From the NCBI GenBank assembly GCA_946122785.1, contig CAMGYJ010000010.1, positions 27,445,608 through 27,509,607 of the forward strand: DNA of 64,000 nucleotides, written 5' to 3'. Every line of letters starts with the position of its first letter. The stretch's first letter is position 1. This document shows, one piece after another, positions 33,888 through 44,181 of this stretch. The notes beneath the pieces are model-generated. The model saw only the letters and a program-made list of their open reading frames with translations. It was not told the DNA's origin and did not search any database. Position numbers and translations under genes: made by a program. Source of the DNA: Linum tenue (taxonomy: Eukaryota; Streptophyta; Magnoliopsida; Malpighiales; Linaceae).

Positions 33888-35419
33888 CCGTGTACACAGA
33901 TCACTCAGCGATTAGATACCTGATGAGCAAGGCCGATGCCAAGCCTCGGCTCATACGATGGATCTTACTGCTGCAGGAGTTCGATATTGAGATCCGGGAC
34001 AAGAAGGGAGCAGAAAATGTTGCAGCTGATCACCTCTCCCGGTTGGACGCACCTCCTGCGGACAACCTCGTGAAGGAGATTGATGACTCCTTCCCAGACG
34101 AGAGGTTGATGATGATGTGCTTGGTGGAGAGTGTCACCCCCTGGTACTCCGATTTTGCGAACTATTTGGTGGGCCAGCAGCTGCCCAAGGGGATGGCAAC
34201 TCACGCCAAGAGGAAGTTTTTCTCCGATCTGAAGTACCACTTCTGGGATGACCCACATCTTTTTCGGATCGGAGCCGACGGGATCATCCGTCGTTGTGTT
34301 ATGGAGAGTGAGATGGAGGGCATTCTATCTCACTGTCATGAGGGACCTACTGGCGGTCATCACGGAGGAAACCGCACGGCGAGGAAGGTGCTCCAGTCGG
34401 GCTTTTACTGGCCCACGCTCTTCAAGGATGCAGACGCCTTCGCACGCAGGTGTGACCGATGCCAGAGGTCAGGTAACATCTCTGCCCGTGATGAGATGCC
34501 CCAGAATGTGTTTATCACTTGTGAGATTTTTTATGTCTGGGGTATCGACTTCATGGGCCCCTTTCCTCCATCTTTTGGTAACACATATATTCTGGTTGCT
34601 GTTGACTACGTCTCTAGGTGGGCTGAGGCGCAAGCTTTGCCCACCAATGATGCTAGACGTGTTTGTGGTTTTTTGAAGCAGCTATTCTCCCGGTTCGGGA
34701 CACCTAGAGCCATCATAAGCGATAGAGGCACCCATTTCCAGGGCCAATTCGATAAACTACTGTCTCGCTATGGTGTGACTCACAAGGTGTCCGTGGCCTA
34801 TCATCCCCAGACCAGTGGCCAGGCCGAACTGACGAACCGGGAGCTCAAACGGATCCTGGAGAAAACGGTGGATCAGTCCCGCAAAGATTGGTCCACCAAG
34901 CTCGATGATGCTCTGTGGGCGTATCGCACTGCCTACAAGACGCCCATTGGTACTTCACCGTACCGGCTTGTCTATGGAAAGGCATGCCATTTGCCCGTGG
35001 AGCTAGAGCACAAGGCCTTCTGGGCCCTTAAGCTGCTCAACTTGGATGTTCATGTTGCAGGTGTTGAGCGAAAAATGCAGATGTTGGAGCTGGAAGAGTG
35101 GCGTTACCACGCCTATGAGAACACCCGGCTGTACAAGGAGCGCACTAAGCGCCTGCATGATGCCCGGTTGCGGGGTCCGAAAGAGTTTCAGGTTGGTGAT
35201 CGAGTTCTCCTCTATAACTCTCGCCTGAAGCTCTTTCCCGGAAAACTCCGTTCCCGGTGGTCTGGACCGTTCACGGTCACCCAGGTGTTCCCATATGGCA
35301 CTATCGAGATCGCCAACCCGCAGACTGAGCCGTTTAAAGTGAATGGCCATCGTCTCAAACTCTACCTGGGAGACGAGGTCGAACGTGCGGAGTTGGTGGT
35401 GGAACTCGCGGACCCTTAG
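33836..35419 (+). pseudogene. Athila RNase H end and integrase, shifted frame
   Basis: Restarts after a further single-base shift near 33825-33836. RNase H end: [18 protein letters not shown] start, [23 protein letters not shown]. Integrase: the HHCC zinc-binding end as [14 protein letters not shown] with CDRCQRSG; core Asp in [11 protein letters not shown], Asp in IISDRGTHF and Glu in LTNRELKRI. The C-terminal [16 protein letters not shown] resembles the GPY-type motif. Only the two single-base shifts separate it from RT, so the decay is recent. Confidence 0.92.
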
Positions 35420-35643
35420 TTCCGCCATGGGCGTCCAGCTAAAAGACGGTAAAGAAGCGCTTGTGGGGAGGCAACCCCACCACGGTTTGCATTTTCTTTT
35501 CCCTTTTTCCTGAGTTTTTGTGTCGTGTCGAGTCAGTTGCATGTCTGTATTGAAGTTCGGTCGTCGTTGATGCCTCGATTTGGTGTTTTCGTGCAGGAGA
35601 GGTCGAAATTTTGGGAAAATTGAATTTTTGGCCGAAAAGGGGG
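35420..35643 (+). other. Spacer between integrase and the internal palindrome array
   Basis: Contains AAGAAGCGCTTGTGGGGAGGCAACCC-like text (35453-35477), also present in similar form after the ORF of the non-autonomous partner near 44208-44235. Confidence 0.6.
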
Positions 35644-35983
35644 AAATACCCGGTCGTGGGCCAAAATACCCGACCGGGTATTTTTGGCTCACGCCCGGGG
35701 GCCCCTCTGTTTCTCGGGGGGAAAAAGGTGAAATACCCGACCCCGTCCCAAAAATACCCGACCGGGTATTTTTGGTTCGCGGCCGGGTATTCCCCCGACT
35801 CTGAACGCCGCGTTTAATGATAATACCCGACCTTGTTTCAAAAATACCCGGCCGGGTATTTTTGACTCGAGGCCGGGTATAATCTTCCATTTGAAACGCA
35901 GCGTTTGGCAAACCAGGTCGAGGACTCCCAAATACCCGACCGGGTATTTCTGAGTCCCGACCGGGTATTTTTCCTATTTAAAG
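35644..35983 (+). promoter_or_regulatory. Internal palindrome array and TATA-like box (putative second promoter)
   Basis: About 14 ATACCCG or CGGGTAT half-sites, several paired as AATACCCGACCGGGTATT or AATACCCGGCCGGGTATT, ending at 35972 and followed by CTATTTAAAG (35974-35983), a plausible TATA box. A CT-rich leader follows. The arrangement repeats that of the LTR. That this drives the ORF1-like gene is inference. Confidence 0.6.
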
Positions 35984-36600
35984 GAAACCCCCGGCCATTT
36001 CTCTCTCTACCCTCATTTTTTTTTCCAAAATCTTCCCTCTCTCTACTCTCAAACACTCTCCCCTCTCTCCTCTTTGGGCCGCCGCCGGCCATCGTCGCCG
36101 CCGCCCGCCCTCCGCCGCCGCCGCCGTACATTTTCCGGCGACCTTCCGGCGACTTTCCGGCGATTCGCCGGCCATTTTCCGGCGAGTCTCCGGGGCGATT
36201 TTTTTTACGCTTCCCTCGCGTCCCTCACCCTTCCTTCGCGTCCTAGCTACGGTCCTCCTTGTGTTTCCAGGTGTGTTTCCTGTTCATTTCTAGTTTATGG
36301 AAAATCGGACTGTAGATTCTAGGACCGAGAACTGTGTTTGCCTGCCTGATTTAGAGTAGGGTGAGGGACGACTTGAGTTTGCATGGTTGTATATGTGGTC
36401 GATGTGCTGCCCGGGTGCTTATTGTGGTTTATTTTGTGATTCTGCCTTGAATTCCGGTTGAGTTGCTTGCAATTCAACCGGCTGTGCTTAAATTGTTAGC
36501 CTAGGTGAGCTTGAGTGTGGGGGAAGTGCTGACCCCATACCGTTGGTCCTGACATTGTATTTTCTTGGCTCCACCTTTGGTTTTTTGTTTGTGCAGGATC
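35984..36600 (+). other. Leader with possible intron before the ORF1-like gene
   Basis: CT-rich and GCC-rich to about 36240, with CCAGGTGTGTTTCC near 36268 as a possible splice donor (GTGTGT). TTTTTTGTTTGTGCAG at 36581-36596 is a good polypyrimidine-AG acceptor four bases before the ATG at 36601. Confidence 0.5.
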
Positions 36601-37614
36601 ATGTCCCTCGATCATGCATTTGTGCAGGGCTTGAGCCTGCACCGGGAGTACGCGGACCAGTTCCGCAAGGTGATCCGGGGGAAGCTGGAGAAACCCCACC
36701 ACCTCGAGTGGGCAGTGTTCGAGCAGCTCCACTGCTTGCAGGAGCTCAGCACCGCCATCAGCCACCCCGATTGGCGGAAACTTCTTGCCATTGACGAGCC
36801 CACCTACACGGAGCTGGTGTGGGAGTTCTACACCACGTTCGAGTACGACAAGAAGAAGCCTCGGGACGCCCATGCAGTGAAGTTCCGGTTGGGTGGCCGT
36901 CCCCGACAGCTGACCATTGACGGGTTGGCCTCAGCATTGGGGATCGAGTACAACCCGTTCGATGGCCACACGGTCGAGCTCCCGAACCCGCCCGACTGGC
37001 ACCAGGATCATTTCTACAGAGAGGTCGTCAGGTTCGCCTATCGGGATGACTTCTTCGTGGCTGGCCAGACCTACGTCAGCACCCTCAGGCCGGAGTGGCA
37101 CATTCTGAACCTGCTCATCACCCGCTCCATCGTCCCCAACGCCACCGGCTCGCACAAGGTCCCGAAGCGGGTCCTGTACGCCATGTCCTGTATGGGGGAT
37201 CCGGAGGACATGCTCCTCTTGGGATCTTTCGTGGCCACCACATTCTCCCGAGTCCACGGGAATCCTACCCACCTCTTCTGTGGTCCTCTGATCACCCGAT
37301 TGGCCCGCCACTTCGGGATCAGCTTCGAGGGGCTTCACGATGCGACCGAGCAGGGCGGCTCCGCACCCCTCAGCCGGGACGTGCTCCACAGTGCACGCCT
37401 CCTGGCCACTGACGACATCCGCACCTGGGTGGATGGGCTCTCTATGCCCCCCGAGGAGGTTGTGGATCTTGATGAGGACGAGGAGGATGATGACTATGTA
37501 GGCGAGGAGGTCGATGAGGACGCCGATGATGATGATGACGGCGCCATGGATGCCGATGAGCCGGAGCCCCCGCTCTCCCCGCCTGGGGATCTTCAGCCTC
37601 GACGGAGACGGTGA
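36601..37614 (+). CDS. Athila ORF1-like protein (env-position gene)
   Basis: 337 codons, starting at the ATG four bases after a strong splice acceptor (36594-36596). The text matches the plant-specific family known from Athila ORF1 (a Pfam ATHILA family): LEWAVFEQLHCL, WEFYTTFEYDKKKP, VKFRLGGRPRQLTIDGLASA, then NLLITRSIVPNATGSHKVPK. The function of this family is unknown; it is not clearly related to viral envelope proteins. The last 40 residues are very acidic (DLDEDEEDDDYVGEEVDEDA). It ends at TGA 37612-37614, where a second frame overlaps, so the ORF may have been longer. The gene lies downstream of pol and of its own putative promoter. Confidence 0.85.
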   Translation: MSLDHAFVQGLSLHREYADQFRKVIRGKLEKPHHLEWAVFEQLHCLQELSTAISHPDWRKLLAIDEPTYTELVWEFYTTFEYDKKKPRDAHAVKFRLGGRPRQLTIDGLASALGIEYNPFDGHTVELPNPPDWHQDHFYREVVRFAYRDDFFVAGQTYVSTLRPEWHILNLLITRSIVPNATGSHKVPKRVLYAMSCMGDPEDMLLLGSFVATTFSRVHGNPTHLFCGPLITRLARHFGISFEGLHDATEQGGSAPLSRDVLHSARLLATDDIRTWVDGLSMPPEEVVDLDEDEEDDDYVGEEVDEDADDDDDGAMDADEPEPPLSPPGDLQPRRRR

Positions 37615-38039
37615 GAGGTGAGTCCTCCTCTGGTCCTTCTGGTCCGTCGATGGACTTCTTCACGGAGCAGTTCCAGCAGATGGGGCTCCAGTTCCAGCAG
37701 CTCGGTCTTCAGAACCAGCAGCTCATGGACCATCAGGTCCAGTTTTATCAGCAGTATTCGGCCCACCAGACCGAGTTCCGGTCCAGGATGACGGGCGTTG
37801 ATGAGCGCCTTGGCCGATTGGAGACCAGCATGGGAGTGACGACTGCTCTCATCGAGCGGGAGAGAGACCGAGGCCGCCGTCTGATGGAGTATTCCGAGCA
37901 TCTGCTCCAGGCTTGCCACCCTCCAGAGGAGCACCACTGGACCACCCGGTGGGAGCATTCACCGCCACGGCAGCCACCGAATGATGGTGTCGACGACCTT
38001 ATGGATCAGATTGATTTCTCCGGTCTCGGAGGGCCCTAG
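37611..38039 (+). CDS. Glutamine-rich coiled-coil ORF after ORF1
   Basis: Overlaps the ORF1 end by four bases; the first ATG in frame is at 37650. It has a heptad-like Gln/Leu stretch (QFQQMGLQFQQLGLQNQQL), then an Arg-rich region (LIERERDRGRRLMEY). It could be a separate small protein or the frameshifted C terminus of ORF1. It lies in the shared 3' part of Athila elements. Confidence 0.6.
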   Translation: MRGESSSGPSGPSMDFFTEQFQQMGLQFQQLGLQNQQLMDHQVQFYQQYSAHQTEFRSRMTGVDERLGRLETSMGVTTALIERERDRGRRLMEYSEHLLQACHPPEEHHWTTRWEHSPPRQPPNDGVDDLMDQIDFSGLGGP

Positions 38040-39264
38040 GGGCATGTTTTGAGAGTTTTTATCTGTGTCAGCATGCAAACTGTCTGTTTTGTGTCGGTTT
38101 TTGTTTCTTTTTCTTTTCATTTTGGATGCTGTACTATTGGGCTGACCGTTGGACCTAACGTATGTGTTTGAGCTTTTTGGTCTCTTTTAGCTCTGCCTGT
38201 GTTCCCGACTGGTCCTCTCTCCAGTCCGTCACATGCCGACTGGTCCATTTCCAGTCTCCTGCAGTCTGTGCACACCGGTAACATCGTTCCCCTTTCCTTC
38301 CCTCTTCTCCATTGAGGGCAATGTCGATCTTAAGTGTGGGGGGGATGTTTATCTTTTGACTGCATTAGCTCTGTTTGTGTGCTTGGAGCCTAGTCCACTG
38401 TCCAAATTTTTAAATTTGAGGGCTCCAAGTACGTGTTCCTTGCAATTACCTGCTCAGTATGCTTTGAATTGACAGTCTCGGTAGTGATTTACAACCTAGG
38501 GAGGTAGTGTAGCACTATGGAGGATGTTGATGCATTTAAGAAGTCTCATTTCTTCTTCATATTGTGTTGGTTGATTGAGTGAATTAGTGATCTTAGGACC
38601 CTTGAATTGTGTGGTGTTGTGGACTCTCTGCCTGTCATGGACTCTTGTATCATGTTCTGAATGTAACAGGTGCTCGAAATGTGCTTTAAAATAACGTCTC
38701 CCGTGCGAATAGGGCGAAAGTGTGTAAGGGGAGACGGAAATCCGTTCCCAATTTCCACCTACTACCTACAGCCCCCTATCCCCCCGCACGAGGCTCGAGA
38801 CACCCGCTCCTGGCATGGCCGGTAAGAGCCGGGCTCCCGCGAAACCTTTGCTAGGTGGGAGCCCCCGTTTTCTGCAGAAACAGGTTGGAACCCGTGAAAA
38901 AAAAGAGAGAAAAACAGAAAAACAAGCAAAAAGAAGAAAGAAAAGGGTTCCAACCATGTTCAAAACGAGAATCGAGCACCTTGAATTAATGTGAGTCCAT
39001 GATCTTTTGTTTGTGAGAGTCTCTTCATCCACGATTCATTTGTCCTCTGTTCACTATTTGCCATGATGCCGATTCGAGACTAGCGTTCTCGCCGAAGAGG
39101 CTATGAGATGACTTGTGTGTCGGTTGACCTCGTAAGCTGCTAAATGATCTAGGAAGTCCGCTACCTACGATCGAGGTTGTTTGTTGCTATAGAGGTCTGG
39201 AGAGTTACATTGGTTTGAGTTAGGTTTGCTTGGGGACAAGCAAACGGTTAAGTGTGGGGGAGTT
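38040..39264 (+). other. Athila 3' region with polypurine tract
   Basis: Bases 38390-39264 are nearly identical to 44514-45411 in the partner element. The polypurine tract AGTGTGGGGGAGTT is at 39251-39264, right before the 3' LTR. A second similar tract (AAGTGTGGGGGGGA) lies at 38331-38344. Confidence 0.85.
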
Positions 39265-40605
39265 TGATAGACCGATAATTATACATGTTTTCACCCCTAT
39301 TCTGAAGCCGTTTGTGATGTGGAATCTCGTGTTTTAAGCCGATTTTACGCTAGGTTGTGTGTTTATGTCATATTTCAGGTCCCGGCGTTGGAATCGAGGC
39401 GGAGAAACGAGTTCTGGGTCGAAAGGAGCGAAGTTGGGACGAAGTGGGCAGTAGGAGGAAAATACCCGGTCAGGTGGCCAAATACCCGACCGGGTATTCA
39501 TCACTTTTGGGCGCCCGAGAAGCAGAGAGGGGCCCGGGCACAACAGCAAAATCCCCGGTCGGGGATTATGGCGAGTGACCGGGGATTTCTCCTTTGACTG
39601 AAACGGTGCGCTGCGATAATACCCGGTCGAAACCCAAGATACCCGACCGGGTATTTCGACCGGGTATCGCGACCAGGCAGCTGATATAAGGAAGAAGAAG
39701 GCCAACATTGAAGGGTTCCGAGTTTTTGAGAGAGAAAGCGATACCTAGAGAGAGAAAGCGACGAACCAGAGTTCCCAAGCGCCATAGATCGATCTTCAAC
39801 ACCATTGGAGCCCGGTTTGAGCTTGGAGAAGTGCGATTAAACGTCCAGGAGCAGAAATCCAACTTCACAGTATGATTTCCGCGTCTGAATCTGCTTTTGC
39901 TTCTTTCTCTATGGAGTAGTTTCCCCATTCATCTGGGTATGGGGAACCCTAGATTTGTATGCTAGGTCTGATTGTATGAACCCAAGTGCAGAGTTTGTGA
40001 ATTGATTATATTCGATTGAGGTTTGAATGATTGAATGACTTGAATCCTGATCAAATTCCTGTTGTTTCTGCTTTAACTTAGAATGAGAATATCTGCCTAG
40101 GTTGATAGAGTATCCTTGATCTAAGGTGGCGAATTGGTGACTTTAGTCGAGGAGCCAATTCGCTATTCTGTACCGAAGTCAATTCGGTAGTGGAGGTTTG
40201 GTTCATTAGGGCCTCAATCTGTTTACTCCGGTGGAGGTTAGTCGCCCGCTAGAGACTCAGATTGAGAGGGTCTGGAGACCTTTAGTCGAGACTTCAGGCT
40301 AATTGAGAACCTTCCGCAGTATAACTTTCATGAAAAATGAACTTGGTAAATTGCAATCCGACTTAACTGCAGTCTAGGGGGAACCATATCCGGGTGACCT
40401 CTCTTGACTTGACAACAAACCGTTTACTTGCTTTGTGTTTTGTTTGCTTCAGTTGCACTAAAAGTTCACCGCTAAATAACAAGAATTCACCGAGTAGTCA
40501 TCACATCTAGGACCCGGGTTGATAATAAAACCCAAACCCGCTATACTACGCTTTAGGAAGTGGTTACACTTGGCCATTTTCTAGAGTGACAGTAGGAGTG
40601 AGTCA
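39265..40605 (+). repeat. 3' LTR of the Athila-type element
   Basis: 1,341 bp, pairs with 28375-29716. Differences seen include single-base changes in the palindrome AATCCCCGRTCGGGGATT. Confidence 0.95.
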
Positions 40606-41354
40606 CTTAGTAGAGCCAATTCTTCATCCTCCATATCATCGAGATCTTCTGTGTCTTCATTGTATGTGGTAGCCTTGAAGGCTATCCCCTTTTCCCCTTT
40701 ATCGTTATTTCCCTTGTTGAGCTTGTCTTCATGAGTTTCTAATGACCCGATGAGTTCATCTATAGCTAACTTCTCTAGGTCTTTAGCTTCCTCTATTGCA
40801 GTTACCTTTGGAGTCCATTGCTCTGGGAGACTCCATAAGATTTTTCTAACAAGATCTCCACTTTCATATGATTTCCCAAGATTCTCCAGACTGTTCACAA
40901 TGTTTGTGAAACGCTCGTACATTTGCCGGATCGTTTCTCCTTCTTCCATTTTGAACAACTCGAATTGATGTTTTAAGGAATTAATTCGAGATGTTTTGAC
41001 TTGAGAGGTACCTTCATAAGTGACCTGGAGTTTATCCCAAATTTCCTTAGCAGTCTTGCAACCGGCAACTTTGTGATATTCTTCTGGACCGAGTGCACAA
41101 TACATGAGATTAGTTGCCTTGCAGTTTTGCTGAAATTTCTCAAAGTCCTCGTCTGTCCATTTTTCTTGATCCTCCTTGAGTTCATACGGACCCTTGATAA
41201 CTCTAGCCCAGAGTTTTGGATCTGTTGATCCAACAAATAATTCCATGCGATTTTTCCAATACCCATAATTGACAGCTTCAAATCTGGGAGGCCGATTTTG
41301 AGAGAATCCGTCAGCCAAATAGAGTGGAGCATTATTCTTGGAACCCGACGCCAT
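40606..41354 (-). pseudogene. SIRE-type gag, N-terminal half
   Basis: Starts at ATG 41354 (MASGSKNNAPLYL), 46 bases inside the primer-binding site. FEAVNYGYWKNRMELF, then the central gag domain (WDKLQVTYEGTSQVKTSRI, SLPEQWTPKVTAIEEAKDL). Its frame is open up to the Athila insertion and continues in the same frame at 28374 once the CTTAG duplication is taken into account. An extra in-frame ATG lies 12 bases upstream. Confidence 0.9.
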
Positions 41355-41399
41355 TTTGATTAGCACCGGAGGTCGTTGAACCTTGTTCTACGGTGACCA

Positions 41400-41412
41400 G
41401 GCTCTGATACCA
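41400..41412 (-). promoter_or_regulatory. Primer-binding site of the SIRE-type element
   Basis: Minus strand TGGTATCAGAGCC, tRNA-Met type, two bases inside the LTR end. Confidence 0.85.
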
Positions 41413-41414
41413 CG

Positions 41415-41449
41415 TGTTGGTTGCGTCGAGCGCGAGACTTTATACCTGT
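41415..41449 (-). repeat. 5' LTR of the SIRE-type element, inner piece
   Basis: The LTR's last 35 bases (minus strand ends CCAACA) are separated from the rest (46893-48248) by the non-autonomous element. CCTGT at 41445-41449 is the duplicated target. Confidence 0.85.
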
Positions 41450-42913
41450 TGATGACTCGGTATTTGCACATGTTTTCCCCTTTGTTTCTTGATTGTTTGA
41501 GCTTGAATTACCGTGTCTTTGGCCTATTTTATGCTAGGTTGTGTTCCTTTGTCACATTTCAGGTCCTAGCACATAAAGTGAAGCATAGGCGCAAGTTTCA
41601 AGTCAATCAGAGATCAATTGGCGATTCGGGAGCAGAAACTCGGGCATGACCTGAAGAAGAATTGATTTCTACCTCACTTTATGGACAGAGAATCATGCAA
41701 GCTTGTTATGAAACGAAAGAGGACGAGACTACGAGCGTCTGGGATCAAACGGCGACTGATTCGGAGTCCGGACGAGGGAGAAACGAAGCATTAAACAGAG
41801 GCTGAGCAAGCTGCACGGGCAGACCAGGGAGGCGCACGGCCGTGCAACATATAATTCTGGCCGTGCGCTCTCTGCCGAGGCCTTGCATGGGCAAAATCCA
41901 GCCTTGCACGGCCGTGCAAGATGGCTGAGATCGATTAAGTGAAACGGTGCGTTTTGAGGGTGCACGGCCAGAATGGTGTTGTGCACGGCCGTGCACCTGG
42001 CCGTGCAACTCGGGGAAGCCTGTTTTTAAGCCTAATCCGAGCCAAAAGGGAGGAGAGCTGGGTTTTGGATCCCAAACACCCAAGGGACGAACCCTAGAGA
42101 GAGAGAGCGACTTGGAAACATTCTTGGAGCTATTTTGGAGGATTTCTTCGCCATTGGAGCTCGGGAATCAAGCTTGGAGATGGAGATTGAAGATCTAGAT
42201 CAGATTTCTGCAGTCTCTCTCTTCTCTATGGAGTAACTTCCCTTCACTTAGGTTTTGAGGAACCCTAGTTCCATGAGTTAGGATCTTTCTTGTATGAAGT
42301 TTTGGATGCTTTATTGTTTGATTATAATCGATTGAGGCATGATTTATTGAGTCAATTGAATCTTGATCAAATTCTCTTGATTTCTGCTATAACCTATGAT
42401 AGATAGAATCTGATTAGGTTAAGAGAGCTTCCTTGATTGATAGTGGTGAATTGGTTGTGCGAGAGTCAATCAATTTACTGCTTTGTACTGGAATTCATTC
42501 CAGTAGTGGAGATCTGTGTGAATCGCCTTAGCAGTCTATCCCGGTGAAGGCTAGTCACCTGCCGGGTATTCTGTCTGAGAGGGCTTGGTCAGCTTAAGAG
42601 ATTCCAAGCTAATTTAGGATCTTCCGCAGTTTAATCAACAGTAGATCAACCAAAGGTAATTGCAACTTGGACCTAATTGAGGAGCTAGGGGGAATCATAC
42701 CTAAGTGAGTTCCCAACTTGTAATTAGTAGAGTAGTTAGTAGAGTAGTTTAGTAAATCAATCCTTAATTTAGTTTGCTAGATAATGAACTGAAGCTGAGT
42801 AATAGTAACTCTAGAGACCCGTGGATTCGATATTTATTACTTGTGCCACTATACTGCAGTCCCTTTCATTGGTTACACTTGGCCATTGTTAGGTGTTGTG
42901 TTTTAGCGTGTCA
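41450..42913 (+). repeat. 5' LTR of the non-autonomous element
   Basis: 1,464 bp, pairs with 45412-46887. It carries the TGCACGG-type palindrome array. Confidence 0.95.
41811..42008 (+). promoter_or_regulatory. Palindrome array in the partner's U3 (left copy)
   Basis: Sites include GCGCACGGCCGTGCAAC, TTGCACGGCCGTGCAA (perfect palindrome) and GTGCACGGCCGTGCAC with flanking half-sites. The spot within the LTR is the same as the array of the Athila element, including the neighbouring text GAAACGGTGCG. Confidence 0.75.
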
Positions 42914-42919
42914 AGTTTT

Positions 42920-42937
42920 TGGCGCCGTTGCCGGGGA
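42920..42937 (+). promoter_or_regulatory. Primer-binding site, tRNA-Asp type
   Basis: TGGCGCCGTTGCCGGGGA, an exact complement of a plant tRNA-Asp 3' end, six bases after the LTR. Confidence 0.88.
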
Positions 42938-43053
42938 CTTTCTAGATTATTAGGAAAGGCAGAAGTTTGTTACTTTAGCTTTTTTTTTCTTTTCTTTTCC
43001 ACCCTTGCTTTTCACTTGGGTGTTTTTTGTTTTTGTTGGTGCAGATCTGAATC

Positions 43054-44181
43054 ATGGATCCTCATGGCTTCTCCAACCATTGGGGGTATCCACCACCATC
43101 CGAGTGGTATTACCCCGAGACCCCCTGGAGCAATCAAGGAGGAGAAGACTATGGATTCGGGTTTCAGTACCAACCCCCATCCTACGAAGAACAATCAGAC
43201 CCCTGGGTATTTCAAGAACAATCTCCTTATCAAGAAGAATTCCTCCATCAGCCAGATCCAAACTATCACTTGAGGCTTCTCGTGGACCAGATTGCTCGAG
43301 TACCTGAGACATCCTTTCCAAAGATGGATATCCCAGACAATGCCCAAACTGGGTTCTCCTACCGTGAAACAGAGGAGACCCTCCTGAGCATAAAGAAGAG
43401 CCTCGAGGATCTTGAGAAAGCTTATGCACAACCTGCTCAAGATCACCCTTCTGCTATCATACTAGAAGAGGAGGAGGAAGACGAAGGCTACAAGGACATT
43501 GTGGAGCAAACAGAAGTTATCACGGAGAGCTCCCGTGAAGATCATGATCAAGAATGTCCTATTGTAGCCGACCACACCTTCCCACATCCCAAACTGAGCT
43601 TTGAAGAGGCGGGCATGAGTGAGGAGATGCAAGAAAATCTCATGAAAGAAATTGCTTGGCAACTTGCTCTCCAATCCGTGCTAGAAGACGAAGAGCAAGA
43701 AAGGGTTCAGAAAGAAGTTGTGGAGGATGACGAAAGTGAAGCAGGAGGAGTTCTTGATCATTTCCCAGGGGTGATACCATATGAACAAGGAAGGGAGGTT
43801 GACGAAGCAATTGGCGTCCAGGCTGAGGACGAAGTTGAGGTGGAAGAGGCCTGCACCGGCCATGAGTTGCATGTGATATCTCCACCAAACGTCGAGGAAC
43901 TACTTAGCAAGGACCCATTTGCAGTGTCTCTTTGCCAGACCAAGGCCACTTCGACATCGGTCCCTCTTGGTGGACGCGATGGTGGTCAATCGATGCTGTC
44001 TTATCTGGTTTGGGGCAATGAGACGAGAGAAGAGAAGAAGAGGTCTCGAGGGTGGAGACTTCATCTGCATCAAGTACATGAGCCTTCATCACCTGCCACA
44101 CCACCTGCTTGTGACTTGAGACTCCACCTCATAGATGAGAACCTCAACTTCAAGGAGGTTCTAGCATGGACCGAAACTTAG
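43054..44181 (+). CDS. Acidic 375-residue protein of the non-autonomous element, unknown function
   Basis: The only long frame in the element, intact from ATG to TAG. N-terminal 70 residues are rich in Tyr, Pro and Gln (YYPETPWSNQGGEDY); residues around 110-130 could form a helix (LLSIKKSLEDLEKAY); the middle has Glu/Asp runs (ILEEEEEDEGYKDIV, LEDEEQERVQKEVVEDDE); the C terminus is more basic (REEKKRSRGWRLHLHQ). There is no zinc knuckle, no protease motif and no RT. It is not obviously a gag. An intact frame in a young insertion suggests the protein is used, perhaps in trans with the Athila proteins. I do not recognise the family. Confidence 0.85.
   Translation: MDPHGFSNHWGYPPPSEWYYPETPWSNQGGEDYGFGFQYQPPSYEEQSDPWVFQEQSPYQEEFLHQPDPNYHLRLLVDQIARVPETSFPKMDIPDNAQTGFSYRETEETLLSIKKSLEDLEKAYAQPAQDHPSAIILEEEEEDEGYKDIVEQTEVITESSREDHDQECPIVADHTFPHPKLSFEEAGMSEEMQENLMKEIAWQLALQSVLEDEEQERVQKEVVEDDESEAGGVLDHFPGVIPYEQGREVDEAIGVQAEDEVEVEEACTGHELHVISPPNVEELLSKDPFAVSLCQTKATSTSVPLGGRDGGQSMLSYLVWGNETREEKKRSRGWRLHLHQVHEPSSPATPPACDLRLHLIDENLNFKEVLAWTET

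Larger units (their letters stand above)
28375..40605 (+). mobile_element. Athila-type Ty3/gypsy retrotransposon, 12.2 kb
   Basis: Starts TGATAGACCG and ends GAGTCA, with a perfect 5-bp duplication CTTAG at 28370-28374 and 40606-40610. LTRs are 1,342 and 1,341 bp and differ at about ten places by eye, so the insertion is young. It has a tRNA-Asp type primer site, gag-protease-RT-RNase H-integrase, and an Athila ORF1-like gene in the position where some gypsy elements carry env-like genes. Pol has three apparent single-base insertions; otherwise it looks close to complete. Confidence 0.95.

Noticed and set aside
35003..36131. Long minus-strand frames around the internal palindrome array
   Set aside because: They contain repeated TRSGIF/PGRVF text that simply translates the palindromes.
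37442..37663. His/Pro-rich minus-strand frame
   Set aside because: It is antisense to the acidic tail of the ORF1-like gene.
41729..42083. Cys- and Pro-rich minus-strand frames in the partner LTR
   Set aside because: They occur in both LTRs and translate the TGCACGG array.
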